Below, piece by piece: positions 41,825 to 50,878 of a stretch of 64,000 bases of DNA. The stretch lies in assembly GCF_011044995.1 (NCBI RefSeq), contig NZ_JAAKZW010000005.1, positions 1 to 64,000 on the forward strand, in the 5' to 3' direction. This stretch comes from Streptomyces mesophilus. GTDB taxonomy: Bacteria > Actinomycetota > Actinomycetes > Streptomycetales > Streptomycetaceae. Within the stretch, counting starts at the first letter, position 1. The number at the start of each line of letters is the position of its first letter. Both the position numbers and the translations under genes were made by a program. Under the pieces are notes generated by a model. That model saw only the letters and a list, made by a program, of their open reading frames with translations, was not told the DNA's origin and did no database searches.

Positions 41825-42616
41825 ATGTCCCCCAGACAGCGGCTGCTCGTGCTCGCCGCCCTGCTGCTCGCGCTGCTCGGCCTGACCACACCGGCCCAGG
41901 CCGGCGAGTCCGGTGCCGCGGCCGCGCCCAACTTCAAGGCTCCCTATCCGTGCGGCCAGCAGTGGACGTACAGCCATCACAGCGCCGAAGTGCGCCGGGC
42001 GTTGGACTTCATACGCTCGGACGGCGGCTCGACGGCGGGCACCCCGACACTCGCCTCGGCGGCCGGCACCGCCTACCGCTACTACCAGGCGGGCGGCGCC
42101 GGGAACTACATCGTCATCGATCACGGCTCGGGCTGGAAGACGTACTACTTCCACCTCGCTTCGTTCTCCGTCGCGAACGGCGCCGGGGTGGCCCAGGGCC
42201 AGGAGATCGGCATCACCGGCTCCACCGGCAACTCCTCGGGTGCGCACATCCATTACGAGCAGCTGCTCAACGGAGTCGGCCAGGACATCCGGATCAACGG
42301 ATCTCCGCTGGCGTATCCCGGTTCGTACCACCAGTACTACCTGACCAGTGACAACTGCGGCGGTGGCAGCAGCAACTTCCGCACCTGGGGCTCGGACGTC
42401 GCCGTGCGCGCGGACGCCTATCTCAGCTCGCCGCTCGTCACCCGGCTCGGCGGCCCGACGGCCGTGTACGTCGAGTGCCAGAAGCAGGGCGACACCGTCA
42501 ACGCCGAGGGCTACAGCAACAACTGGTGGAGCAAGCTGCGGGACCAGGGCGGCTTCGTCTCCAACATCTACATCGACCATCCGGACGCCAAGCTGCCCGG
42601 CGTACCGGACTGCTGA
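41825..42616 (+). CDS. Secreted M23 metallopeptidase with C-terminal SH3-like module
   Basis: 263 residues from the ATG at 41825 (GAGGAGACCCCC upstream). Signal peptide to about residue 27 (PAQAGES). The LytM-type M23 domain (about 35-180) has its zinc ligands in HSAEVRRALDF (H...D) and GAHIHYEQ (HxH). It cuts peptide cross-links or links in peptidoglycan. The C-terminal 75 residues repeat the module of the preceding protein (SDVAVRADAYLSSPLVTRL; GFVSNIYID; VPDC). A strong terminator follows the gene. Confidence 0.9.
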   Translation: MSPRQRLLVLAALLLALLGLTTPAQAGESGAAAAPNFKAPYPCGQQWTYSHHSAEVRRALDFIRSDGGSTAGTPTLASAAGTAYRYYQAGGAGNYIVIDHGSGWKTYYFHLASFSVANGAGVAQGQEIGITGSTGNSSGAHIHYEQLLNGVGQDIRINGSPLAYPGSYHQYYLTSDNCGGGSSNFRTWGSDVAVRADAYLSSPLVTRLGGPTAVYVECQKQGDTVNAEGYSNNWWSKLRDQGGFVSNIYIDHPDAKLPGVPDC

Positions 42617-42633
42617 GGCAAGCCCGAGAGCGG

Positions 42634-42675
42634 GCGCGGTGACCGCGGTGGTGTCCACCGCCGCGGTCACCGCGC
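42634..42675. terminator. Strong terminator
   Basis: GCGCGGTGACCGCGG (42634-42648) pairs perfectly with 42661-42675, with an inner GGTGG/CCACC pair. It ends the M23 transcript. Confidence 0.85.
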
Positions 42676-42907
42676 CCCGGTGCCCCGTCCGAAGGACACT
42701 GCCGCTGTCCTCCCGGCAGGCACACCGCCACGTACAACAGACGCCTCACGCGCCTGATCGTCCGCATGGAATGGACTCCCTCCCTCGCCGGTCCGTCGGC
42801 CTCCCCGGCCGAGCCAAGCTTCCGTACCCCGAGAGGAGCGCCCTCACCAGGACCAAAGTCCCGCGGCCGAGGACTTCCGGCCCGCGCGACTCCCCTCGGC
42901 CGTCCCT

Positions 42908-43792
42908 TCACTCCTCGACGAACAAACCGCGGCGCAGGCGCGCCAGGGTCTTCGAGATGAGCCGGGACACATGCATCTGGGAGATACCCAGGGCCGCGCC
43001 GATCTCGGACTGGGTCATCTCCTGGCCGAAGCGCATCTCGATGATGCGGCGTTCGCGGTCGTCGAGTTCGGCGAGGAGAGGAGCCAGGGCGTGGAGGTGT
43101 TCGAAGGTTTCGAAGGACGGGTCCGACGCGCCGATGATGTCGGCGAGGGGACGGCCGGCCTCTCTGCCGCCGTCGCCGGCGTCCTCCGGGGTGTCGAGGG
43201 ATTCGGCCACGTAACCGTTGGCGGCCACGATGCCTTCCACCGCGTCTTCTTCCGAGACGCCCAGGTCCTCGGCGAGTTCCCTGACCGTGGGGTCGCGGCC
43301 GAGTTCGGCCGCCATGCGCTCCCGGGACTTCGTCAGGTCGATACGGAGTTCCTGGAGCCTGCGCGGTACGTGCACGGCCCAGCTGGTGTCGCGGAAGTAG
43401 CGTTTGATCTCGCCGAGGATCCACGGGACGGCGAACGAGATGAACTCGACACCCCGGTGCACATCGAACCGGTCGATGGCCTTGATCAAGGCCACGGTCC
43501 CGACCTGGACGATGTCCTCGAGCTGCCCGTTGCCGTGGTTGCGGTAACGGCCCGCGACGTAGTGCACCAGGGAGATGTTCATCTCGATCAAGGTGTTGCG
43601 CGTGTACAGATGCTCGGGCGAGCCGGCCTCGAGCTGATTCAGCTGCTCGAAGAACAGCTTCGTCAGTTCCCGCGCGTCCCTCGGCGCGACCTGGTCGGCC
43701 CGGTCGATCCCCGGCGGCAGCCCGATACCTACCGCACGCGCTGCCGGGGCCGGTTCGACGGTTCGGTGCAGGTCGAGCAGCCCACCGCTCAT
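42908..43792 (-). CDS. RNA polymerase sigma factor, SigB/SigF stress family
   Basis: 294 residues from the ATG at 43792, with AGGAGGAAC upstream. Region 2 ([42 protein letters not shown]), the aromatic [23 protein letters not shown] segment, region 3 ([32 protein letters not shown]) and region 4 HTH ([29 protein letters not shown]) are all intact. It belongs to the SigB/SigF/SigG/SigH-like group that governs stress and sporulation in Streptomyces. No anti-sigma or anti-anti-sigma gene is adjacent. A receiver-PP2C phosphatase of the type that acts on such switches lies about 2.4 kb away. Confidence 0.93.
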   Translation of the reverse strand: MSGGLLDLHRTVEPAPAARAVGIGLPPGIDRADQVAPRDARELTKLFFEQLNQLEAGSPEHLYTRNTLIEMNISLVHYVAGRYRNHGNGQLEDIVQVGTVALIKAIDRFDVHRGVEFISFAVPWILGEIKRYFRDTSWAVHVPRRLQELRIDLTKSRERMAAELGRDPTVRELAEDLGVSEEDAVEGIVAANGYVAESLDTPEDAGDGGREAGRPLADIIGASDPSFETFEHLHALAPLLAELDDRERRIIEMRFGQEMTQSEIGAALGISQMHVSRLISKTLARLRRGLFVEE

Positions 43793-44135
43793 CGCCTTGT
43801 TCCTCCTTCCCTTCTCTGTCGGTGCGGACGCCTCAACTGACGACAACGGCGGGACCAACTGCCTCACACCTCCCCGCGGCCGGCGCCGTGCACCGGCGGC
43901 TCAGCTGCCTCTGATCGATCCGACGGGTGGCTCTCCCCATGCCCTCTCCTCACTCGCGACCCGATTCCTACGCCGGGAGAGTCGTTCCGCAGCCGCAAGG
44001 CCCCATACCGGGACCTTCCTCACCTACCGCACAAGCCGAAAGTCCCTCATTTTCGAGGCGGAAGACCCGGAACCGATGGCGCGGACCGGAATTCACGGCT
44101 CCGGATTGTCAGTGGTGGGCGCGAAGATAGGGACC
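43793..44135. other. 343-bp divergent promoter region
   Basis: It lies between the sigma factor gene and the NAD ligase gene. I see no operator palindrome or gene. The frame in phase with the ligase is open through it, but shows no ligase similarity before 44136. Confidence 0.5.
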
Positions 44136-46193
44136 ATGACGACGACTTCTGCCGTACTCGTTGACGCCGCCGCCTACGCCGAAGCGGTCGAGACCGCGAC
44201 GAAGGCCGCCGCCGCGTACTACGCGGGCGGCGACAGCGCCCTGGACGACGACAACTACGACCGCCTGGTCCGGGGCATCGAGGCGTACGAGAAGGAGCAT
44301 CCGGACGAGGTGCTCCCCGGCTCACCGACCGGAAAGGTCGCGGGCGGCGCCGCGCTCGGGGATGTGCCGCACACGGTGCCGATGCTGTCGCTCGACAACG
44401 TCTTCTCGGCCGAGCAGCTCAGCGGCTGGGCCGCATCCCTGGAGCGCCGCATCGGGCGCCCTGTCGAGCAGTGGAGCGTGGAACCCAAGCTCGACGGGCT
44501 CGCGATCGCCGCGCGCTATGCCGACGGCCGGCTGACCCGCCTGATCACCCGTGGCGACGGCACCGCGGGCGAGGACGTCTCGCACGGCATCGACAGCATC
44601 GAGGGCCTGCCGGCGCAGCTCACGCAGCCGTACACGATGGAGCTGCGCGGCGAAGTCCTCATGACGACCGCCCAGTTCGAAGAGGCCAACGAGGTGCGCA
44701 CCGCGCATGGCGGCGAGCCCTTCGCCAACGCCCGCAGCGCTTCGGCAGGCAGCCTGCGCGCCAAGGACCGCCCGTACAAGGTCCGCATGCTGTTCTTCGG
44801 CTATGGCGCGATTCCCACGCCGGACACGGACGAGGCGCTTGCCGAGGAGCTCCGTACGCTCCCCCACAGCGAGCTCATGGCCCGTGTCTCCGCCCTCGGT
44901 GTGCACACGGCCGACGACACCGAGGTGCCGGGCCGCGCGGTCTCCACGGTCGAGCAGGTGCAGCAGCGTGTCGAGGAGATCGGTGCTCTCCGTGCCGAGC
45001 TGCCCTTCGGCATCGACGGCATCGTCATCAAGGCCGACCTCGCGGCCGACCAGCAGGACGCGGGATTCGGTACGCGTGCGCCACGCTGGGCGATCGCCTA
45101 CAAGCTGCCGGCCGTCGAGAAGATCACCCGGCTCGTCGGCGTCGAGTGGAACGTGGGGCGCACCGGCGTCATCGCGCCCCGCGCCGAGCTCGAACCGGTC
45201 GAGATCGACGGCTCCACCGTCACATACGCCACGTTGCACAACCCGGCCGACATCACCCGCCGCGATCTGCGCATCGGCGACCAGGTCATGGTCTACAAGG
45301 CGGGCGACATCATCCCGCGCATCGAGGCCCCGGTCGCCCATCTGCGGACCGGTGAGGAGCGGCCCATCGAGTTCCCCGAGGTGTGCCCGCAGTGCGGTTC
45401 GGGCATCGACACCAGCGAGCAGCGCTGGCGCTGCGAACGCGGCCGCAACTGTCATCTGGTCGCCTCACTGAGTTACGCGGCCGGGCGCGACCAGTTCGAC
45501 ATCGAGGGCCTGGGCGCCTCGCGCATCGTGCAGCTCGTCGACGCGGAGCTCGTCGCCGATCTCGCGGACCTGTTCACGCTCAACCGCGACCAGCTGCTCG
45601 GGCTCGACCGGATGGGCCAGACCAGCACCGACAACCTCCTCGCGGCGATCGAGCGGGCCAAGGCGCAGCCGTTGTCGCGCGTCCTGTGCGCGCTCGGGGT
45701 GCGCGGCACCGGCCGGTCCATGTCCCGGCGTATCGCCCGGCACTTCGCCACGATGGACGCGATCCGCGGCGCCGACGAAGAGGCGATCCAGGGCGTCGAG
45801 GGCATCGGTCCGGAGAAGTCACCGGTGATCGTCGCCGAGCTCACGGAACTCGCCCCGGTGATCGACAAGCTGGTGAACGCCGGGGTGAACATGACCGAGC
45901 CCGGCGCGACACCGCCCGACGCAGCCGCCGCATCCGAAGCCGGCCCTCTGGACGGCATGACCGTCGTCGTCACCGGAGCGATGACCGGCGCGCTGGAATC
46001 CCTCAGCCGCAACCAGATGAACGAGCTCGTGGAGCGCGCCGGCGGCAAGTCCTCCTCCAGCGTCTCCAAGCGCACCACGCTGGTGGTGGCCGGCGAGGGC
46101 GCGGGCTCCAAGCGGACCAAGGCGGAGGAGCTCGGCATCCCGCTTGCCACGCCTGCCGAGTTCGCGGACATGGTGGGGCATCTGCTGGACTGA
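44136..46193 (+). CDS. ligA: NAD-dependent DNA ligase (LigA family)
   Basis: 685 residues from the ATG at 44136. Domains in order: Ia/adenylation with motif [11 protein letters not shown] (Lys118 adenylated), [22 protein letters not shown]; an OB fold ([19 protein letters not shown]); a four-Cys zinc finger (CPQCG ... RCERGRNC, about 417-440); HhH repeats ([17 protein letters not shown]); and a C-terminal BRCT domain (about 595-680; [12 protein letters not shown]). It joins nicks using NAD. The sequence is less canonical than main replicative LigA proteins ([19 protein letters not shown] start), so it may be the second LigA-type copy known in many Streptomyces. Confidence 0.93.
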   Translation: MTTTSAVLVDAAAYAEAVETATKAAAAYYAGGDSALDDDNYDRLVRGIEAYEKEHPDEVLPGSPTGKVAGGAALGDVPHTVPMLSLDNVFSAEQLSGWAASLERRIGRPVEQWSVEPKLDGLAIAARYADGRLTRLITRGDGTAGEDVSHGIDSIEGLPAQLTQPYTMELRGEVLMTTAQFEEANEVRTAHGGEPFANARSASAGSLRAKDRPYKVRMLFFGYGAIPTPDTDEALAEELRTLPHSELMARVSALGVHTADDTEVPGRAVSTVEQVQQRVEEIGALRAELPFGIDGIVIKADLAADQQDAGFGTRAPRWAIAYKLPAVEKITRLVGVEWNVGRTGVIAPRAELEPVEIDGSTVTYATLHNPADITRRDLRIGDQVMVYKAGDIIPRIEAPVAHLRTGEERPIEFPEVCPQCGSGIDTSEQRWRCERGRNCHLVASLSYAAGRDQFDIEGLGASRIVQLVDAELVADLADLFTLNRDQLLGLDRMGQTSTDNLLAAIERAKAQPLSRVLCALGVRGTGRSMSRRIARHFATMDAIRGADEEAIQGVEGIGPEKSPVIVAELTELAPVIDKLVNAGVNMTEPGATPPDAAAASEAGPLDGMTVVVTGAMTGALESLSRNQMNELVERAGGKSSSSVSKRTTLVVAGEGAGSKRTKAEELGIPLATPAEFADMVGHLLD

Positions 46194-46212
46194 CCGGCGC
46201 CGGGCCGGGAGT

Positions 46213-47355
46213 TCAGGGGGATTCGGGGGGACGCCGACGTACGGCGAGCAAGGCGATGTCGTCGTCGGTGTCCCTGCTGTAGTGCTGCAGCAGGGCGTCG
46301 CGCAAGGTGTCCGGGGTGCAGGCGGTGTGGGTGGCGCGCTCGCGCAGGTCTTCCAGGGAGTCGGCGAGGTCGACGCGGGGCCGCTCGATGAGGCCGTCGG
46401 TGACCATCAGGAGCACCTGTCCGGGCTCGAGGCGGGCCAGGCTGGCGGGTTTGTGGTCCAGATTCAAGCCCAACAGCGGTCCTTGGACGGGCAGATATTC
46501 CGCTTGTCCGTCGGGCGAGACGACGAGGGGCGGGAGGTGACCGGCGTTGGCGATGTCCATGGCGCCGGTGAGCGGATCGAGGATGACCAGGCACATGGTC
46601 GCGGTGATCTCGGGGTGGAAGTGCGCGAGAAGGCGGTCCATCAACTGGAGGATGTGGTGCGGCTCGTGGCCTTCGAGGGCGTAGCCGCGCAGGACGTGAC
46701 GCAGTTCCACCATGACCGTGGCCGCGGCCAGGGAGTGCCCGGCCACGTCGCCCACGGCCAGCAGTACCCCGCGCTCGACGGTGAAGGCCGCGTAGAAGTC
46801 CCCGCCCAACTCCGAGCGGTCCATCGCCGGCACATAGCCGACGGCGAGGTCGACGCCCTCCAAGGCGGCCAGCTTCCGCGGCGGGGGCAGGAACGCGTGC
46901 TGCAGTTCGAAGGCGAACCGGCGTTCATCCCGCGCGGCTTTCGCCTCACGCGCCGCGAGCAGCACCATGGAGACCGTGGCCAGCAGCTCCTCCGGTGCGA
47001 CCGGGGAGGCGAGATAGGCGCTGCCTCCCGCTTCAAGGCCTTGGACGCGGTCGCGTGTGTCGTTGGCTTCCGCCGAGACATGCACGACCGGGATACGGGG
47101 CAGTTTGGGGTCGGCGGCCATCTGCCGGGCCAGTTCGAAGCCGCTCACCTCGGGCAGCCGTACGTCGATGATCGCCATCTCCGGCACCGGATCGGATCGG
47201 TGTAAGACCCTCAACGCCTCGGGGCCCGAAGCCGCCTCCACCACTCCGTAGCCGGCCCGGCGCAGCACACTGCCGACGGCAAACCGGTTCGGCTCATGGT
47301 CATCAACCACCAGGATCGTGGCCTCTGGGCCCGTACCGGGTTCCGTTTCTGTCAC
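46213..47355 (-). CDS. Response-regulator receiver fused to PP2C-type (SpoIIE) phosphatase
   Basis: 380 residues from the GTG at 47355. A receiver domain (about 14-135) has LVVDDHEPNR, the phospho-acceptor in AIIDVRLPEVSGFELARQM and the VSAEANDTRD switch. It is followed by a SpoIIE/PP2C phosphatase (about 160-375): DRSELGGDFYAAF, LLAVGDVAGHSLAAATVM, NAGHLPPLVV, LLMVTDGLIERPRVDL and DDIALLAV carry the metal-binding aspartates. Such proteins dephosphorylate anti-anti-sigma factors in response to a kinase signal. No cognate kinase or anti-sigma gene is adjacent; the SigB-like gene 2.4 kb away is a possible final target. Confidence 0.92.
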   Translation of the reverse strand: MTETEPGTGPEATILVVDDHEPNRFAVGSVLRRAGYGVVEAASGPEALRVLHRSDPVPEMAIIDVRLPEVSGFELARQMAADPKLPRIPVVHVSAEANDTRDRVQGLEAGGSAYLASPVAPEELLATVSMVLLAAREAKAARDERRFAFELQHAFLPPPRKLAALEGVDLAVGYVPAMDRSELGGDFYAAFTVERGVLLAVGDVAGHSLAAATVMVELRHVLRGYALEGHEPHHILQLMDRLLAHFHPEITATMCLVILDPLTGAMDIANAGHLPPLVVSPDGQAEYLPVQGPLLGLNLDHKPASLARLEPGQVLLMVTDGLIERPRVDLADSLEDLRERATHTACTPDTLRDALLQHYSRDTDDDIALLAVRRRPPESP

Positions 47356-47796
47356 GCGCGGAAAATACGGTGCCACCACGAGCGCACACAAGACCTTCAC
47401 CACTCGTGTGGGTGACGTCGCCGCAGTGGCGGGCCGGCGCGAGGGCTCCGACGCTGGTCAGTCGCGTCGCACCATACCTCTGCGAAGACGAGCCCCTGAT
47501 CGCACCGGACGGCACGCAAGGGCCCGCTTCGGGTCGCTCTCAACTCCCGCCAAGGGGCGACCACTTCCAGCTCCACCGACTGAGCTGGCAGCCAGTCGCT
47601 TGCCACATGGCGCCTGCCCTGAAGGGGAGTTGCGGCATGTACGCCTGCGGCGTGCAGCCGACGTACTTGGCCGGCCACTGGTCCATCGTGACACCGGTCG
47701 GCCACAATGGTCCCCTTCTCGCCACAATTGGAGCGCACTGTTCCGGACTTTCCGGGCGGCCGGGTCGGACGGCTGCCGTGATGCCAAGATTGACCT
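47356..47796. other. 441-bp divergent intergenic region
   Basis: It lies between the receiver-phosphatase gene (leftward) and the kinase gene (rightward). A plus-strand ATG at 47638 has AAGGGGAG spaced 7 nt upstream and opens MYACGVQPTYLAGHWS, but the frame runs into the kinase gene. The minus strand also has an open frame rich in Trp. Neither is called as a gene. Confidence 0.5.
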
Positions 47797-48810
47797 GTGC
47801 ACCAGTCCCTGGACCTCCCCGTAGCCGACGCTCTCGCCGCCGTCTCGGTCACCGTGGACGACGTCGTGGAGTGCACACCCCTGACGGGTGGCACGTACAA
47901 CGCACTGTTGCGGGTGGTTCTGCGGGACGGGCGACGCTGGATCGTGAAGTGTCCGCCGTCCGGCGACGGTGCGTCCGCGCTCGCGTACGAGCACGACCTG
48001 CTGCGAGCCGAGAGCGTCTACTACCGGGCCGCGGCCGGCACACCCCAGGTCCCGGTGCCACGGTTGGTGCACGCGGCGCTCGACGGTGACCCGCCGATGG
48101 TGCCCTGCCTCGTCATGACGGAGTGCCCCGGCAGCCCTTGGCACCAGGTCGACGCGCAGCTGGAGCCTTCCGAAAGGACCCGGTTGCGCGGGGAGTTGGG
48201 CGGCATCGTCGCCCGGCTGCATGCCACGACCGGGGACGCGTTCGGTTACCCGGCCCTACCGTTCGGACCTGCTGCGGCGACCTGGCGCGAAGCCTTCACC
48301 GACATGACGCGGGCGGTCCTGGACGACGCCCAGCGCTATGACGCGCAGCTCCCGAGGCCCGTGGCGGACCTGCGCAAGGTGTTCGCGTCGGCGGCCGGCG
48401 TCCTGGACGAGGTCACCCGGCCCGCGCTCGTGCACTTCGACCTCTGGCAGGGAAATCTGCTGATCGACGGCGAGCCGGGTGCGCGCACCATCAGTGGAGT
48501 CATCGACGGGGAGCGCATGTTCTGGGGCGACCCGGTCGCCGAGTTCGTCTCGCTCTCCCTGTTCGACGACATCGAGCGGGACACGGATTTCCTGACCGGC
48601 TACGCACAGGCCGGCGGGCAGGCGGAGTTCACCGACTCCGTACGGCTGCGCCTGAATCTGTACCGCTGCTACCTGTATCTGATCATGCTGGTCGAGACGG
48701 TTCCGCGCGGCTACTCGCGCGAGCAGCGGGCCTGGACTTGGCGGCATGCAGGGAGCAGCCTCACCAAGGCAGTTGGGGCGGTGGAGGAGGCCGCGAAGAG
48801 CAGCCCGTAA
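47797..48810 (+). CDS. APH-family phosphotransferase
   Basis: A 337-residue aminoglycoside-phosphotransferase-fold kinase starting with GTG. Nucleotide-binding N-lobe (LTGGTYNALLRVVLRDGRRWIVKCPP), Brenner catalytic loop LVHFDLWQGNLLID (HxDxxxxN) and metal-binding GVIDGERMFWGDP. Proteins of this family phosphorylate aminoglycosides, macrolides, choline or fructosamine; the acceptor cannot be read from sequence. The next gene fragments downstream are decayed, so it is functionally alone. Confidence 0.88.
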   Translation: MHQSLDLPVADALAAVSVTVDDVVECTPLTGGTYNALLRVVLRDGRRWIVKCPPSGDGASALAYEHDLLRAESVYYRAAAGTPQVPVPRLVHAALDGDPPMVPCLVMTECPGSPWHQVDAQLEPSERTRLRGELGGIVARLHATTGDAFGYPALPFGPAAATWREAFTDMTRAVLDDAQRYDAQLPRPVADLRKVFASAAGVLDEVTRPALVHFDLWQGNLLIDGEPGARTISGVIDGERMFWGDPVAEFVSLSLFDDIERDTDFLTGYAQAGGQAEFTDSVRLRLNLYRCYLYLIMLVETVPRGYSREQRAWTWRHAGSSLTKAVGAVEEAAKSSP

Positions 48811-48825
48811 TCGCACTGGCGCGGG

Positions 48826-49095
48826 TACTGGGCGGCGGTCGACGTCCCGTTCGCGAGCACGCCCCTTCCCCGTACCCACGTCTTCGTGGCCGCTACCGCG
48901 GCAAGGTCGCCGTCCATCCCGCCTCACCCCGCCAACTCCACCGTGCCGGAGCTGGTCACAGGGAGCGAACGCGTCGATCTCGCCGAGGCAATCACCGAAC
49001 TCGGGCAACGACACAACGCCCAGGTCATCCGCGTGGACAGCGGCGACTCCCTCACCCGCGCCCGCTGCCTGACGGTGCCGGCTGCCACCCATTGA
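48826..49095 (+). pseudogene. Remnant of a RibD-family reductase gene
   Basis: A short open stretch contains VTGSERVDLAEAITELGQRHNAQVIRVDSGDSL, which closely matches the segment of RibD/pyrimidine-reductase family proteins that normally reads like DRVDL..AL.EL..RYG...VRVDSGG.LNG. The expected N-terminal nucleotide-binding half and the C-terminal LLRAGLVDEV block are absent; after DSL the frame leaves the family pattern and stops at TGA (49093-49095). There is no ribosome site. It is therefore an internal fragment. The family comparison is from memory. Confidence 0.5.
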
Positions 49096-49143
49096 CGATT
49101 CGCTGACTCTCTCCCTACGGTTGGTCCTCATACACGAACGTTG

Positions 49144-49154
49144 TTCACATAGAA
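49144..49154. promoter_or_regulatory. IclR-like palindrome
   Basis: TTC-ACATA-GAA in a locally AT-rich stretch (49128-49165). IclR-family operators often have this TTC-N5-GAA form. It precedes the decayed dehydratase fragment and the glucarate dehydratase gene. Confidence 0.35.
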
Positions 49155-49187
49155 AAACATCATGTCTTCGCAGAGCACCAACCGCCC

Positions 49188-49390
49188 GTGGCCGTCCGCC
49201 TCATCGACGGCAGCCGGCACGGCGTGCTCTCGTTCCCGCTGACCGCCTTCGACGAGCAAGGCGCTTCGGACCTGGAGGCCCTCCGAGCGCATCATGACCT
49301 CCAGTTGGCCGCGCCGAACACGGTCCGCTACTCGTGCGGCACCGGCGAATGCCTCTCCGTTACGCCGACGTCGTGGCCGCCTCCCGGTGA
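49188..49390 (+). pseudogene. Truncated, frameshifted 5-dehydro-4-deoxyglucarate dehydratase gene
   Basis: Codons from about 49212 give GVLSFPLTAFDEQGASDLEALRAHHDLQL and then CGTGECLS, the N-terminal beta-strand, helix and substrate loop of the DHDPS-superfamily 5-dehydro-4-deoxyglucarate dehydratase (normally GVLSFPVTPFD... and CGTGEF). At about 49355 the similarity jumps to another frame (RYADVVAASR, like the EEYADVVxAAV that follows) and ends at TGA 49388-49390. Less than a quarter of the enzyme remains and the catalytic Lys is gone. It sits directly before glucarate dehydratase, whose product this enzyme would consume. Confidence 0.7.
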
Positions 49391-49464
49391 TCGCGGGGCC
49401 CCGGGCCCACGACAGCCCGCACAGACACCGCTGGATCATCCCGTACGCATCGAAAGGCGACCGC

Positions 49465-50787
49465 ATGACCGGGCACCGCACCTCCGCAGCCGATACGACA
49501 GCCGATACGACGATCGCCGACGTCCGTCTGACGCCGATCCTGATCGCCGATCCGCCTCTGCTCAACGTGCAGGGCGTGCACCAGCCCTACGTCCCCCGCC
49601 TCATCGTCGAGGTGGAGACCGAGGGCGGAATCGTCGGCGTCGGCGAGACGCTGGGCGACACCACCTATCTGGAGATCGCCCGGCAGCTCGCCCCGGCCCT
49701 GGTGGGACGCCGTACCAGCGAGACCAACCTGCTGCCCGCGATAGCCGCCTGCGTCGCGGACGTCGACGCGGGCGCGCTCAGCTCGCCCACCGACACGGCA
49801 GGATTCCGCGGCACGCCGAACGCCGGCAAGCTGCGGCTCAGCGTGATCTCGGCCTTCGAGGTGGCCATGCTCGACGCCCTCGGCAAGGCGACCGAACTGC
49901 CCGTACATGCGCTGCTCGGCGGCAAGGTGCGCGACAGCGTGGAGTACAGCGGCTACCTCTTCTACCGCTGGGCCGAGCACCCGCAGGACGACGCTCCGCG
50001 CGACGACTGGGGCGCCGCGCTCGACCCGGCCGGCATCGTCGAGCAGGCGCGGCGCTTCCACCGCGACCACGGGTTCACGTCGTTCAAACTCAAGGGCGGT
50101 GTGTTCCCGCCCGACGAGGAGGCCGCCGCGATCCGCGCCCTGGCCGAGGCGTTCCCCGACAGTCCGCTGCGGCTCGACCCCAACGGCGGCTGGAGCGTCG
50201 GCACCAGCCTGAAGGTCGCCGCCGAACTCACCGGCGTACTGGAGTACTTGGAGGACCCCACCACCTCGACGCCCGGTATGGCGCAGGTCCACGAGGGCAG
50301 CGGTATGCCGCTCGCCACGAACATGTGCGTCACGCGGCTCGGCGAGATCCCGGAGGCCTTCACCAAGGACGCCGTGCAGGTCGTGCTCTCCGACCACCAC
50401 TACTGGGGCGGCCTGCGCGCCACCAAGGAACTCGCCGCGATCTGCTCCGCGTTCGGCGTCGGTGTCTCCATGCACTCCAACACCCACCTGGGCATCAGCC
50501 TCGCCGCCATGACCCAGGTCGCCGCGACCGTGCCCCACCTCGACTACGCCTGCGACACGCACCGCCCTTGGCAGACCGACGACGTCATCACCGTGCCGCA
50601 CGTCTTCCGCGAGGGCCGTATCGAGGTCACCGACACCCCGGGCCTCGGCGTCGAACTCGACCGTGACGCCCTCGCCGTACTGCATGAGCGCTGGCTGGCC
50701 ATGCCCGGAATGCGCGACCGCGATGACGAGGCCGGGATGCGCCTCGTCGATCCGCGGTGGACCCCGCACTCCTCGCCGCGCTGGTGA
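49465..50787 (+). CDS. Glucarate dehydratase-type enolase-superfamily enzyme
   Basis: 440 residues from the ATG at 49465, with GAAAGGCGACC upstream. The enolase-superfamily capping domain (VRLTPILIADPPLLNVQGVHQPYVPRLIVEVET) is followed by a barrel with FTSFKLKGG (KxK base), RLDPNGGW, EDPTTS and the catalytic SMHSNTHLGI histidine region. This arrangement and HQPYVPR are those of D-glucarate dehydratase, which makes 5-dehydro-4-deoxy-D-glucarate. The next enzyme of the pathway is present only as the fragment at 49188, so the product must be processed by a gene elsewhere. Confidence 0.9.
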   Translation: MTGHRTSAADTTADTTIADVRLTPILIADPPLLNVQGVHQPYVPRLIVEVETEGGIVGVGETLGDTTYLEIARQLAPALVGRRTSETNLLPAIAACVADVDAGALSSPTDTAGFRGTPNAGKLRLSVISAFEVAMLDALGKATELPVHALLGGKVRDSVEYSGYLFYRWAEHPQDDAPRDDWGAALDPAGIVEQARRFHRDHGFTSFKLKGGVFPPDEEAAAIRALAEAFPDSPLRLDPNGGWSVGTSLKVAAELTGVLEYLEDPTTSTPGMAQVHEGSGMPLATNMCVTRLGEIPEAFTKDAVQVVLSDHHYWGGLRATKELAAICSAFGVGVSMHSNTHLGISLAAMTQVAATVPHLDYACDTHRPWQTDDVITVPHVFREGRIEVTDTPGLGVELDRDALAVLHERWLAMPGMRDRDDEAGMRLVDPRWTPHSSPRW

Positions 50788-50878
50788 CCTGGCTCAGGCC
50801 GTCTTCGGCGGACAGGCAGGCGTTGCCGCCGTCCGCGGCCGGCGCGGTGGCACGCGCGCAGCCGCTCCCCCGGCAACC

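Noticed and set aside
42766-42960. Small plus-strand frame downstream of the M23 gene
   Set aside because: It is low-complexity Pro/Arg/Ser sequence overlapping the sigma-factor gene end, without a ribosome site.
43797-44135. N-terminal extension of the NAD ligase
   Set aside because: The 113 extra codons cover the divergent promoter region and have no ligase similarity; the ATG at 44136 begins the family sequence.
47638-48089. Small ORF with a good ribosome site before the kinase gene
   Set aside because: The frame continues deep into the kinase gene on the same strand and loses plausible composition after about 45 codons.
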